IMG/VR virus record: IMGVR_UViG_3300025110_000013
Coordinates: 1-61,889 of that record
Direction: 5' to 3' (one strand)
DNA length: 61,889 bases
From: a virus
The translations under genes were made by a program, and so were the position numbers. Positions 51,481-58,979 of this stretch are shown piece after piece (within the stretch, counting starts at the first letter, position 1; every line of letters begins with the position of its first letter). Under the pieces are notes generated by a model that searched no databases, was not told where the DNA came from, and saw only the letters and a program-made list of their open reading frames with translations.

Positions 51481-51795
51481 CTAAGCTTTCCTCGTAGTAC
51501 GCTTCTTCGGTGACTTACCGTTGCGACTACGATTCTTACTTTTACTTTCTATCTTGTACCCATCGGCATTTGTGCCGCCCTTACTTAACATCCTCTTATG
51601 GCTAACGTCCTTCCCCTCTCGCTTGTCAGCCTTACCATTTTTATTTCTATCGCCGCCTGATTCCTTAGCGGTCTTATCTAATTCTCGTCTGGCGCGTTGC
51701 CGCTCCATGCGGTCTTCGTGCTCTCCGCGTTGCAACTGGAGTTGATACTCTCGTTTGTAAGGTCTTCTCTTACCTTTACCTGTTCTTTTATACAT
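51481..51795 (-). CDS. Basic protein with degenerate HNH-like core, 104 aa
   Basis: The protein is very basic (about 40 percent Lys/Arg). GKDVSHKRMLSKGGTNADGY near 62-81 echoes the HNH pattern DHxxPLSKGGxN, but the following Asn/His residues are not in usual spacing. It may be a degraded homing-type HNH or a DNA-binding protein. It overlaps none of its neighbours. The 120 bp following it up to the SNF2 gene holds no gene. Confidence 0.6.
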   Translation of the reverse strand: MYKRTGKGKRRPYKREYQLQLQRGEHEDRMERQRARRELDKTAKESGGDRNKNGKADKREGKDVSHKRMLSKGGTNADGYKIESKSKNRSRNGKSPKKRTTRKA

Positions 51796-51798
51796 TCG

Positions 51799-52470
51799 TT
51801 AGTTCCTCCCGTTGTGAGGACATTCTACCACTACGCAATGGTTTCGGCATAACCCACTTGGTTTGGGGTTCCATACGTCATTATCATACGCCAACTGCAT
51901 GGTTGTAAAATCAGAAAGCCATTTTTCCCACATATTTTCAGCATTATCTGAACTATATGTGTCTTTTATGAAGGCTTCCGCTATCACGAATAGTAAACCC
52001 GCCCTAACTTCTTCTACAAAAGGGAAGTGTTTAAAGGTAGCTAATGCCATTAATTCTAGCTGCCCCTTGTCTGCATACCTAGCAGACTTACCTGTCTTAT
52101 AGTCTACAACCCAAGCTATCTTCTTATCGACATCTAGTATAAGAAGATCTACTATTCCGCGCCACCATACGCCTCTCGCTTTAAATCCACAAGGGTCTAG
52201 GCTTTCAGTCAGCCCCATCTTATATTCGCAAAGCTTACTCCCTTCTTTCTCATTCAAGACATCCAATGCGGCCTTGGCGAATAGAAACTTCTTGGGTAAG
52301 TCCTTACTGTCGCGTACGTATTCTTCTGCGGCTTTGTGGAATTCGTTGCCGTAGTTCATCGCAAAACTAATAGGTTCTTTGTAATCTTTAGCTACCTTCA
52401 AGTGGTAAAACTGTTTAGGGCATTGCTCAAAAGACTTTATCCTACTGTATGACCAAGGGGATGCGCTCAT
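51799..52470 (-). CDS. PD-(D/E)XK nuclease, Cas4/AddB-like with Fe-S ligands, 223 aa
   Basis: SYSRIKSFEQCPKQFYHL (about 7-24) is the usual RecB/Cas4 start. The core has GIVDLLILD (about 124-132) and VVDYKTGKSARY (about 140-151, the D-YKTG motif). One Cys near the N terminus (16) and three near the C terminus (CRNHCVVVEC) match the 4Fe-4S clamp of Cas4 and AddB. It is probably a 5'-3' exonuclease in recombination. No cas genes are nearby. Confidence 0.82.
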   Translation of the reverse strand: MSASPWSYSRIKSFEQCPKQFYHLKVAKDYKEPISFAMNYGNEFHKAAEEYVRDSKDLPKKFLFAKAALDVLNEKEGSKLCEYKMGLTESLDPCGFKARGVWWRGIVDLLILDVDKKIAWVVDYKTGKSARYADKGQLELMALATFKHFPFVEEVRAGLLFVIAEAFIKDTYSSDNAENMWEKWLSDFTTMQLAYDNDVWNPKPSGLCRNHCVVVECPHNGRN

Positions 52471-52613
52471 ATGTGTATCTTATTCATAACAATTATGTAG
52501 TCTTGCGGAGGTATTTGTAGCTGACTACACACACGAAGCTGTTTTGGAGTCATCTTCTCCACCGCACTCCTCACCTGTCTCCGCCTCTTTTTATCGTGCA
52601 TCTCGTTAGTCAT
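52467..52613 (-). CDS. Small basic protein, 48 aa
   Basis: ATG 52613 overlaps the stop of the upstream gene (TAATG) with AAGGAGATATA as ribosome binding site. Its TGA overlaps the ATG of the nuclease gene (ATGA). The sequence MHDKKRRRQVRSAVEKMTPK is basic and helical. The exact coupling on both sides makes it real. Confidence 0.7.
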   Translation of the reverse strand: MTNEMHDKKRRRQVRSAVEKMTPKQLRVCSQLQIPPQDYIIVMNKIHI

Positions 52614-52855
52614 TATATCTCCTTACTTTCCGAGGGAGTTCTGCCCTTATTAAACGCTTCTATCTCAGCTTTATTAGGAATCCAGAATATGTTCTTCTCT
52701 AACCTAATCTCATGGATGGTCTTCACTATAGCGAAATCTATATTAGGAAAGTTCTTTACGTGCGTTTCTTTAGCTTCGTAAGCATCCTGTACTGAATCGT
52801 AATGCCCATCTATAAAAGGCGTCCCTAAAAATAATATGTCGTATTTACCGTTCAT
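52613..52855 (-). CDS. Hypothetical protein, 80 aa
   Basis: MNGKYDILFLGTPFIDGHYD then VQDAYEAKETHVKNFPNIDF is a compact alpha/beta-like protein. It overlaps the polymerase gene (ATGA) and the 52467 gene (TAATG). No family is recognised. Confidence 0.7.
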   Translation of the reverse strand: MNGKYDILFLGTPFIDGHYDSVQDAYEAKETHVKNFPNIDFAIVKTIHEIRLEKNIFWIPNKAEIEAFNKGRTPSESKEI

Positions 52856-54678
52856 TCACATTCTCCATAAGACCTTCCCACAAAAGCCTCGCAATCCAAA
52901 GGTAACCCTTCGGCCCAATCTGGAACCCAACGCATATACATCTCTATGTCTTGCTTCGCTTGTTCTACATCGTCCTCCTTGACGCAGCATACAATCGAGT
53001 CATGTACAGTCAGTGCTACACGATGTTTCTTTGATATCTTTAGCATCTGTTCTGCAATAATGCAACGGGCTAACGCTTGACACGCGTTCTCCACAAATTT
53101 CCCACCGTATATCTTGGCGCGTCCGTTCCTTCTTTTATATGTATACTCCATACCTTTAGAATCATTGACCCCCTTAAGATCGTCATACCGCATAAGTAAT
53201 CCAGAGGGAAGGCGCACTGCTGATAAATCACCAACCGGCTCCAGTACTTGAGGTACACCGATTGACTTCTCTTTACCTTTAGCTAACTCACGGATCATAA
53301 GCTGTGCTTCTTGCCACAAACCACTTATCTCTGCATTAGCTTCTCGATAAACCTGTATAACCCGCCGCGCTTCCTCGATGTCTATTTCAAATCCGAAAGT
53401 ACCCATCTGCGCTTGGAACTTAACCGCGCCCATGCCGTAACCACTGCCTAATATTGTGGTCTTACCAACAAACCGTTCGTCTTTAGTAACCTCTGACTCA
53501 TCTTTATTGTAGATACGGGAAGCCATCTTTACATAGACATCCTCTCCGTTGCGGAAAGAACTAACCAAATCCTCTTGCCCCGCCAACCATGCAAGTACTC
53601 TTGCCTCTATTTGAGCAGAGTCACAGTCAATCAAAACATAGCCGTCGGGAGCTATGATACTTCTCTTTAAGGTCTTACCATCAGGCCCACGACTAGGAAG
53701 GTTTTGTAAGTTAATCTTGTCATCACCACCCCATCGACCTGTATGGGCAGCGTAATATCTTACAGGCACAGGCAGTATGCCGCGTCTGGATATGTCGATA
53801 AATCGTTGGGTTCGGGTTTCTTCTAGGGTGCTTTTGTTACCAAGCCGCGCCGCTACTAAAGCTTGGATACTAATAGATGGATGTTCTTGCAGTGCTTTGA
53901 ACCCTTCATCTGTCTTAGCGAAAGCATACGTTTCTTTTCCAGTGGTAGGGCTTATCTTAGTAGGGGGAATAACGCCGTTCTTCTTTAGCAGTTCAGCAAA
54001 CTTATCGTTACTCATCAGGGATTCTTTACTAACCCCCGCCTCTATGAGTAGATCATCCTTTCTATCTCGTATCGCTATAAGGTGTTGCTCTAGCAGACCC
54101 ATATCCAAATCTAGTATGGGTTCTATAAACATACGAAGTGTAGTATCAATCACCTTAAGTTCTTGTCTGGGATAACCCGCCGCCATTATTGAAAACAATT
54201 TGTAGGTCAGTTCGACATCGTTAATACAGTAGTCGCCATACTTATCAAGGCTTACTTCGCTAAACTCTTCTCGACGCTTACCCATTGCATCGACTACTTC
54301 AGTACCCTTCTCACCAATATTATAACGCTGCGCTAATGCAGCTAGACTACCGCCAACCTCTACACCATGCAGACTTCTAGCCATACATAATGTATCGGCC
54401 CAAACCTTCGGGTGTATGTCGAACAGCCAAGACAGTATTGCGCCATCAAACATGGTGTTATGTGCAAGCACCATGCTGTTAGCCCAATCGAATTCATGTA
54501 GGTATTCTTTAGTTTGTTCAAACGTGCCGCTCGCCCACTCTGCGTACCCATCGTTTACTTTTATGCTAACGCCCACCACTTCAAAACGAGGGTCGCGTAC
54601 GTATTCTTCTGTAGTAAGTTTACTCAGTGAGAAGTCCTTACTGTAAAAGGTCTCAAAGTCTATTGTTATTAAGTCCAC
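52852..54678 (-). CDS. Family A DNA polymerase with 3'-5' exonuclease, 608 aa
   Basis: GTG start at 54678, with GGAA 9 bp upstream. The exonuclease domain has DFETFY (6-11), HNTMFDGAIL (about 73-82) and YCINDVELTYKLF (about 149-161). The polymerase domain has motif A LIDCDSAQIEARVLAWLAG near 348-366, motif B KTTILGSGYGMGAVKF near 404-419 and motif C LTVHDSIVCCV near 556-566. All catalytic acidic residues are present. It is the phage replicase and lacks a 5' nuclease domain. Confidence 0.92.
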   Translation of the reverse strand: MDLITIDFETFYSKDFSLSKLTTEEYVRDPRFEVVGVSIKVNDGYAEWASGTFEQTKEYLHEFDWANSMVLAHNTMFDGAILSWLFDIHPKVWADTLCMARSLHGVEVGGSLAALAQRYNIGEKGTEVVDAMGKRREEFSEVSLDKYGDYCINDVELTYKLFSIMAAGYPRQELKVIDTTLRMFIEPILDLDMGLLEQHLIAIRDRKDDLLIEAGVSKESLMSNDKFAELLKKNGVIPPTKISPTTGKETYAFAKTDEGFKALQEHPSISIQALVAARLGNKSTLEETRTQRFIDISRRGILPVPVRYYAAHTGRWGGDDKINLQNLPSRGPDGKTLKRSIIAPDGYVLIDCDSAQIEARVLAWLAGQEDLVSSFRNGEDVYVKMASRIYNKDESEVTKDERFVGKTTILGSGYGMGAVKFQAQMGTFGFEIDIEEARRVIQVYREANAEISGLWQEAQLMIRELAKGKEKSIGVPQVLEPVGDLSAVRLPSGLLMRYDDLKGVNDSKGMEYTYKRRNGRAKIYGGKFVENACQALARCIIAEQMLKISKKHRVALTVHDSIVCCVKEDDVEQAKQDIEMYMRWVPDWAEGLPLDCEAFVGRSYGECE

Positions 54679-54705
54679 GTTATTAGTTCCAGTAGTATTT
54701 GCATT

Positions 54706-54867
54706 TTAAGATTTAGTGAGTACGATTTTTTCTCTGTGGAAACCCCTACGTATACCCACCGCTTTAGTCATACCAATAGGTACTTGTTTAATCTCCCCTC
54801 CTTTACTCAAGAATTCTGTAACTTTATCGTTAAGTTCTTTACTTTCTTCTGCCTTCGTTTTATTCAT
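54706..54867 (-). CDS. SutA-like RNA polymerase-binding protein, 53 aa
   Basis: The frame is open up to 54978, but the upstream part is a translation of the pentamer repeat. ATG 54867 gives MNKTKAEESKELNDKVTEFL then SKGGEIKQVPIGMTKAVG. The EFLSKGGEIKQV core matches the RNA polymerase-binding segment of Pseudomonas SutA (FLSRGGKVQEI). Phage versions may tune host RNA polymerase. The ribosome binding site is weak (GGTTATTAAAA). It sits between the repeat array and the polymerase gene. Confidence 0.65.
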   Translation of the reverse strand: MNKTKAEESKELNDKVTEFLSKGGEIKQVPIGMTKAVGIRRGFHREKIVLTKS

Positions 54868-54875
54868 TTTTAATA

Positions 54876-55338
54876 ACCACACCTGCCAAACCACACACCA
54901 CCTTGACCCGCCGTAATCCACCTGATCCCAACCCGCCATACCTGCCAAACCCCAACCGAATCTACCGGACCTCTGCATAACTCAACTTGCCGCAACGCAC
55001 CTGACCTGCCTTACCGGAACCCAACAAAACTTAACGTAAACCACCTTAACTGAACATATCCTACCTGCCTTACCACACCCCATCTTGGCCCACCACAACC
55101 CATCTAAATAAACCACACCTGACCTGCCATACCGCATCGTGCCTTATCTCAACATACCCCGAGCCACCATACCTGCCTTACCTTACCTCGCCAAACCTAA
55201 CCTCGCCGCATCCAAACGCATCTGACCATGTCATAACTCGCCTTACCTGCCAAATCATGCCCCAGCCTAACCCACCAAAACCTTACAAATCCAAACCGAC
55301 CTGACCACACCTGCCAAACCAAACCGCATCCAGACCAA
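54876..55338. repeat. Degenerate pentanucleotide array with eight ACCTGCC punctuation marks
   Basis: About 460 bp are strongly strand-biased: the plus strand is rich in C and A and poor in G. Most of it reads as pentamers of CCNNN type (GG at every fifth position on the minus strand). ACCTGCC occurs at 54881, 54940, 55004, 55063, 55122, 55171, 55245 and 55309. The gaps are 59, 64, 59, 59, 49, 74 and 64 bp, all 4 modulo 5, so each copy shifts the pentamer register by one. There are stop-free stretches but no credible gene. See findings. Confidence 0.9.
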
Positions 55339-55344
55339 GCCAAT

Positions 55345-55845
55345 TTATTTTTTAAGAAACAAACTGATTGGTTCCAAGACATCCGATAACTCGGACAAGG
55401 CTTTGTATTTGTTTGTAAATGCCTCTAGCTCCTTCTTTGCGTTGTCAACTAACTGTTGTCTGCCTTCGGGATCTTTCAACATATCAAACGTGTTAAGCCA
55501 GATTCTTTGGGGCTTGCCGCCGCACTCAATCTTTGCTCGTTGAAACAAACGAATCTCTGTAGGTTCGATCTGATCCTCGTTTAACTTCTCAGTCACTACT
55601 ACTAAAGACCTTTTGATATTTTTCTCTGTTATCAATCGGAATTTATTACCCGCTATTTCGTCGTTCCATTCAAAGTCGTTATGCAAAACAGACTTTGGGC
55701 TACGAGCGTGTTCTACTAAAGAACCATCGGGGGCATAACCCCCGTGGCGTTTATTCAGAGCCTCTATTTCCTTTAGAGCAGCGTTCGCATCTGCCTTGAA
55801 AAAAGACCCCTTTCTCCATTTAACTTCGGTGTAAACAGGTTTCAT
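55345..55845 (-). CDS. Hypothetical phage protein, 166 aa
   Basis: EVKWRKGSFFKADANAALKE near the start and HARSPKSVLHNDFEWNDEIA near 46-65 reproduce a pattern seen in unnamed conserved phage proteins (WxxG...ARxPxSxLHxxFEWDD). The rest is helical. Its start overlaps the 55842-56489 gene by 4 bp, so the two likely act together. It ends right at the edge of the pentamer array. Confidence 0.72.
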   Translation of the reverse strand: MKPVYTEVKWRKGSFFKADANAALKEIEALNKRHGGYAPDGSLVEHARSPKSVLHNDFEWNDEIAGNKFRLITEKNIKRSLVVVTEKLNEDQIEPTEIRLFQRAKIECGGKPQRIWLNTFDMLKDPEGRQQLVDNAKKELEAFTNKYKALSELSDVLEPISLFLKK

Positions 55846-56489
55846 GCTGCTGTTTCCGATTCAAAGTCTATGAAGGTTTCCTTCAGTTCAATTTGATGCT
55901 TGAACTCCCTGTCAACCTCAAACCGACCATACTCACCGCCCTTTTCTGGGCGCATTTCACCTAGTCCAACACCGAAACCGGCCCTTTGTATTAGATTTAA
56001 GATGGTATTTTGTGTCAGCGATTGAGAGTCAAACTCCATCCGAACGATCATCGACCAGTTACGAAACTCAGGACGATAACGCAAATCAGTAGAACCCATG
56101 CCTACCCGAACTATGTCTTCCCGCATCAGAGGGTCTTCTGATTCAAAAGCACACAGATTGTTGACCGTATCATCAGGAATAATGAACAGGGACTTTCTAA
56201 GTAAAGTCTTTTCAAGTCCGATGTCTTTGTGAGCAGCATTGATAAAACACCTTTTCAATCCCCCTGCCGGAAACCCAAAGCGTCCATCCTCACAAACATA
56301 AGCAGCATCCCTAAACTCTTGCTCTGGGTCTCTGACATCTCGGTTCTTCACCTTCACCCCTTGGTGCTTGTCCTTCATCATCTTTATTGCTTTCATACTC
56401 CACTTATGCTCGATCAAAGCAGAGATCCCCTTGATGCGCGTGGTCAAAATCGACTGCTGCATCTCTTCAAGTTGTATTACGTTACTCAT
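55842..56489 (-). CDS. Conserved phage protein, possibly RAMP/Cas7-like, 215 aa
   Basis: ATG 56489 with AAGGAAG upstream was chosen. The frame continues to 56636 but without a ribosome binding site. LTTRIKGISALIEHKWS opens, FGFPAGGLKRCFINAA follows near 72-87, then VRVGMGSTDLRYRPEFRNW. The end is GFGVGLGEMRPEKGGEYGRF. A beta strand start, a small PxxxLRxA-type helix and a Gly-rich loop near the end recall RAMP (Cas7-type) folds. This is inference from pattern only. It pairs with the 55345 gene. Confidence 0.7.
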   Translation of the reverse strand: MSNVIQLEEMQQSILTTRIKGISALIEHKWSMKAIKMMKDKHQGVKVKNRDVRDPEQEFRDAAYVCEDGRFGFPAGGLKRCFINAAHKDIGLEKTLLRKSLFIIPDDTVNNLCAFESEDPLMREDIVRVGMGSTDLRYRPEFRNWSMIVRMEFDSQSLTQNTILNLIQRAGFGVGLGEMRPEKGGEYGRFEVDREFKHQIELKETFIDFESETAA

Positions 56490-56521
56490 TCTATCTTCCT
56501 TAGCGGCTATGCCGCGCTTTT

Positions 56522-56956
56522 TTAGTTTAGAAAGTTTCCTTTCTCTAGTCGTTTGATTTCTGCGTCTATATAAAACTTGATCTTCTTGGCATCCCGAAGT
56601 TTGTCGCTGTGCGAAGCGATGCCGTACCGATAGCATGATCTGAACACCTCACCGATCTGTGCGTTCATATCTCTATGTGAGATCAAGTCCTGTAATTCTT
56701 TAGCCCCCTTTGGAAGTTCATAGTAAGCCGCGGTGCTACCGTCCGATAAGGTCTTATCAGGAAGTTCCCAACTCAACCCCGTACCTGCTGGAGGGTGACC
56801 AACAGCAACATTATTGTCACCCGTTGTAATGTCACCACGCGCACTTCTTACTTTGTATACATAAGAAGCTGACACTCCAACCCGCGCCGCTATTTCTTTG
56901 TTAGATTTCTTAGGAGATCGGATTAATGCCTTTGCTATTTTCTCGTACTTATTCAA
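56522..56956 (-). CDS. HTH plus DUF3310-type protein, 144 aa
   Basis: The N-terminal HTH KSNKEIAARVGVSASYVYKV spans about 17-36. The C-terminal 60 residues (YYELPKGAKELQDLISHRDM, then a Lys-rich helix) fit DUF3310, a small phage domain. TTG 56956 follows GGAGCTTGATT. The ATG at 56986 has no ribosome binding site. It could be a regulator; the dyad sites are possible targets. It overlaps the VRR-NUC stop. Confidence 0.7.
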   Translation of the reverse strand: MNKYEKIAKALIRSPKKSNKEIAARVGVSASYVYKVRSARGDITTGDNNVAVGHPPAGTGLSWELPDKTLSDGSTAAYYELPKGAKELQDLISHRDMNAQIGEVFRSCYRYGIASHSDKLRDAKKIKFYIDAEIKRLEKGNFLN

Positions 56957-57269
56957 AATCAAGCTCCAGTTGTTTATCGTTTGCATCGGATGGGTTAAGA
57001 ATGTCTTGGATACTGTGCATATTCTTCTCGTTAACGATTAACGCTATGCCTTTTTGTTTCTCAATATCTTCTAGGTTTATTTGTTGGAGGGGGGTAGGAG
57101 TGTTCTTACCCGCTTTACATTCGATGCCGAAGAACTTGCCTTGGTAACATCCTACTATGTCTGGCACGCCGCTACGTCCGTACCCGCCTGTCACTGGGTA
57201 GAAGTAGTAAGCACCAAGGGCGCGTAGCTGCTTGACTACAACCTTTTTTACTTTAGCTTCGGGAGTCAT
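56949..57269 (-). CDS. VRR-NUC endonuclease, 106 aa
   Basis: The protein has the short stand-alone VRR-NUC layout. Glu near residue 4, YPVTGGYGRSGVPDIVGCY (the G-x-PD motif at about 34-39) and FFGIECKAGKNTPTPLQQ (the ExK motif at about 50-52) are followed by helix residues. It is a PD-(D/E)XK-type structure-specific nuclease, likely for branched DNA. It overlaps both neighbours. Confidence 0.85.
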   Translation of the reverse strand: MTPEAKVKKVVVKQLRALGAYYFYPVTGGYGRSGVPDIVGCYQGKFFGIECKAGKNTPTPLQQINLEDIEKQKGIALIVNEKNMHSIQDILNPSDANDKQLELDFE

Positions 57270-57429
57270 CCTTTTTCCTTCTTACCTTTTTTTCGGGTTC
57301 TTTGTTCGCTATGGAATGGTTGGCCGTTAAGGTCTTTTCGACGCGAATCAACGTATCTTTTATTTCCGTTAGCGTAGACATCACCTCCATAAAGTCCTGT
57401 TCTTCTAATTCTATTATTACTTTTGCCAT
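57253..57429 (-). CDS. Small hypothetical protein, 58 aa
   Basis: ATG 57429 with AAGGTATTT upstream was preferred over the GTG at 57510, because that one would read through the operator palindrome. The protein has an amphipathic helix (LEEQDFMEVMSTLTEIKDTL) and a basic end (KKVRRKKDDSRS). It overlaps the VRR-NUC start by 17 bp. Function is unknown. Confidence 0.62.
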   Translation of the reverse strand: MAKVIIELEEQDFMEVMSTLTEIKDTLIRVEKTLTANHSIANKEPEKKVRRKKDDSRS

Positions 57430-57456
57430 AAATACCTTGCAGAAACTGGTATCAAA

Positions 57457-57476
57457 ATTTGTGTAATTACACAAAT
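57457..57476. promoter_or_regulatory. Perfect 20-bp palindrome, operator candidate
   Basis: ATTTGTGTAATTACACAAAT is a perfect 20-bp palindrome 28 bp upstream of the 57253-57429 start. It is the best copy of the GTGTA-NN-TACAC family. Its TTGTGT (minus strand) with TACCAG 17 bp downstream could also form a weak promoter. Confidence 0.6.
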
Positions 57477-57760
57477 CTTTAGTGTTAAAAAAGAGGGGCA
57501 GGGCAGTCACGTACTAGCCGACTCCGAGCGTGCGGTTGAGGCTCCCCATCTCTGAAGAGCCGTACCCCTAAAGCTACATCGTGATAGTCGATGCGATTGG
57601 CCTAATGAACCTCATTAGCAGAGGCGTGTGGAGGCACTTCATCACATCCATTCTTTAACCTTGTACGGCACGTAAACATGAACAAACGCGGTACGAGGCG
57701 GAAATCCGTCGGACGCTATCACTCCCCCGACTTCCCTACCACACAATCAAATTATGTACT
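57477..57760 (-). other. Largely non-coding segment, possible small gene or RNA
   Basis: These 284 bp have no good long gene. On the minus strand the segment 57642-57746 can encode 34 residues (from TTG; VGGVIASDGFPPRTAFVHVY near its middle), which looks folded but has no clear ribosome binding site. Closer to 57490 a C-rich stretch is followed by TTTTTT with no evident stem. I see no tRNA. It could hold an RNA element between the 57761 gene and the VRR-NUC operon. Confidence 0.4.
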
Positions 57761-58099
57761 CTATGGGAGTATCCAAAAACTATCGATGCTCCCCTCGATA
57801 TCTGGTTCGTAGGCGGTAAACCTAGATCCTACATCCTTGACCTGTGGCTCCCTTGTCGGGTGATTATCAAGATGGCATGGTTCCCAATTCTTGAGAACGG
57901 CTACCTTGCCTTTCACCCACTCAGGCAACGTATTGAATGAATCATACAACCCATCAATATTCGAGTCAACACAATCCATACCAACACACGTTATTTCGTA
58001 CTTACCTGTATCAGGCATTTCCATTACTAGGTAATGTGTATCTTTCCCTATTAAGGTCTTACCTTCTGTTACTTCTTCTTTGTTGTTATTCGTATACAT
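57761..58099 (-). CDS. Hypothetical protein, 112 aa
   Basis: A soluble protein: GKDTHYLVMEMPDTGKYEIT, then CVGMDCVDSNIDGLYDSFNT. No family is recognised. It overlaps the 58086-58979 gene by 14 bp and is followed by the non-coding segment, so it probably ends an operon. Confidence 0.7.
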   Translation of the reverse strand: MYTNNNKEEVTEGKTLIGKDTHYLVMEMPDTGKYEITCVGMDCVDSNIDGLYDSFNTLPEWVKGKVAVLKNWEPCHLDNHPTREPQVKDVGSRFTAYEPDIEGSIDSFWILP

Positions 58100-58979
58100 A
58101 GTAAACCCCTTCTCCTACGCGCACGCCCACATCAGGGATGTACGTCTCCTGTTCTACATTATGTAAGACTGACATCTTACCCATAAGGTCTTGTGGTATG
58201 CCATCCAAAGGGTACGTCTTGTGCCCACGACCTGCTATGTACCCCCACGAATCGTTGCTGTCCATTGTAGCGGTCTGCAACTCATTCCGTTCAACCCATG
58301 CCATGACCATATCATAGTCAGTCCTGTTGAGTATACTGCTGTTCTTTCTACGTAACTCAAAGTACTTATGTAGATCCCTACCCAATGAATCGTTAAGCCA
58401 TTTGTAAGGCGAACTGCGCCCAACCGCTGTAACTAGATTCTCCAACTCATCCAATAGCGGCTTAAACCCATCCATATTGTAACTGTAGGCGCTATTAAGG
58501 TATGGGCTAATTATCTTGTGGGATTCATCAAGCAGCCGATCTTCTTCCACCCTACGTGCGGTTCTCATCTTATCCCAAGTCATCTGCCCGATCTCCGCCA
58601 TAGTCCAAGGACTCAAAGCCGTAGCGGCAATCTGCACCGCTTTGTCTAACTTCTTACTGTTACGCATGAACTGCCCATCCCCCCAACCATATCGGTTGTT
58701 CTGGATGGTACGAGAGAAGATCCAATACGTATCAATCCTAGTCTCAGGATCTTGGCGAAAGTCCCCGTACCCAATAAACCCACGCATATATGTCTCGTCT
58801 GGATGGTAGACCCACACCCTATTACTAGCCGCAACTTGCGTTACCTTAAGTCTAGGCATCTTATGTAGTAGAGCTTCCGCAAATCTTTTCAGTCCATTAG
58901 GGATATCGCCCCCTAAGATGTACGCCTTCTGGCCTTCGGATAGCTCACTAACCTTTAGGTTGTTGTTTGGTAATCCCAT
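58086..58979 (-). CDS. Hypothetical early protein, 297 aa
   Basis: ATG 58979 is preceded by AAGGAGATCAGTA, so I chose it over 59009. Helical and beta segments include VWVYHPDETYMRGFIGYGDF and TYWIFSRTIQNNRYGWGDGQ. No domain is recognised. It overlaps the HNH gene by 32 bp. With the 354-residue neighbour it forms a large-unknown pair following the VWA gene in transcription order. Confidence 0.75.
   Translation of the reverse strand: MGLPNNNLKVSELSEGQKAYILGGDIPNGLKRFAEALLHKMPRLKVTQVAASNRVWVYHPDETYMRGFIGYGDFRQDPETRIDTYWIFSRTIQNNRYGWGDGQFMRNSKKLDKAVQIAATALSPWTMAEIGQMTWDKMRTARRVEEDRLLDESHKIISPYLNSAYSYNMDGFKPLLDELENLVTAVGRSSPYKWLNDSLGRDLHKYFELRRKNSSILNRTDYDMVMAWVERNELQTATMDSNDSWGYIAGRGHKTYPLDGIPQDLMGKMSVLHNVEQETYIPDVGVRVGEGVYYVYE

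Noticed and set aside
54868-54978. Extended N terminus of the SutA-like gene and other frames through the pentamer array
   Set aside because: The Gly/Trp/Val-rich translation is just the pentamer repeat read as codons. The conserved part starts at 54867.
54876-55338. CRISPR array
   Set aside because: The punctuating repeat is only 7 bp, the units are periodic throughout and there are no unique spacers or cas genes.
57477-57760. tRNA gene
   Set aside because: I saw no cloverleaf with a TTC arm and CCA-end layout on either strand.
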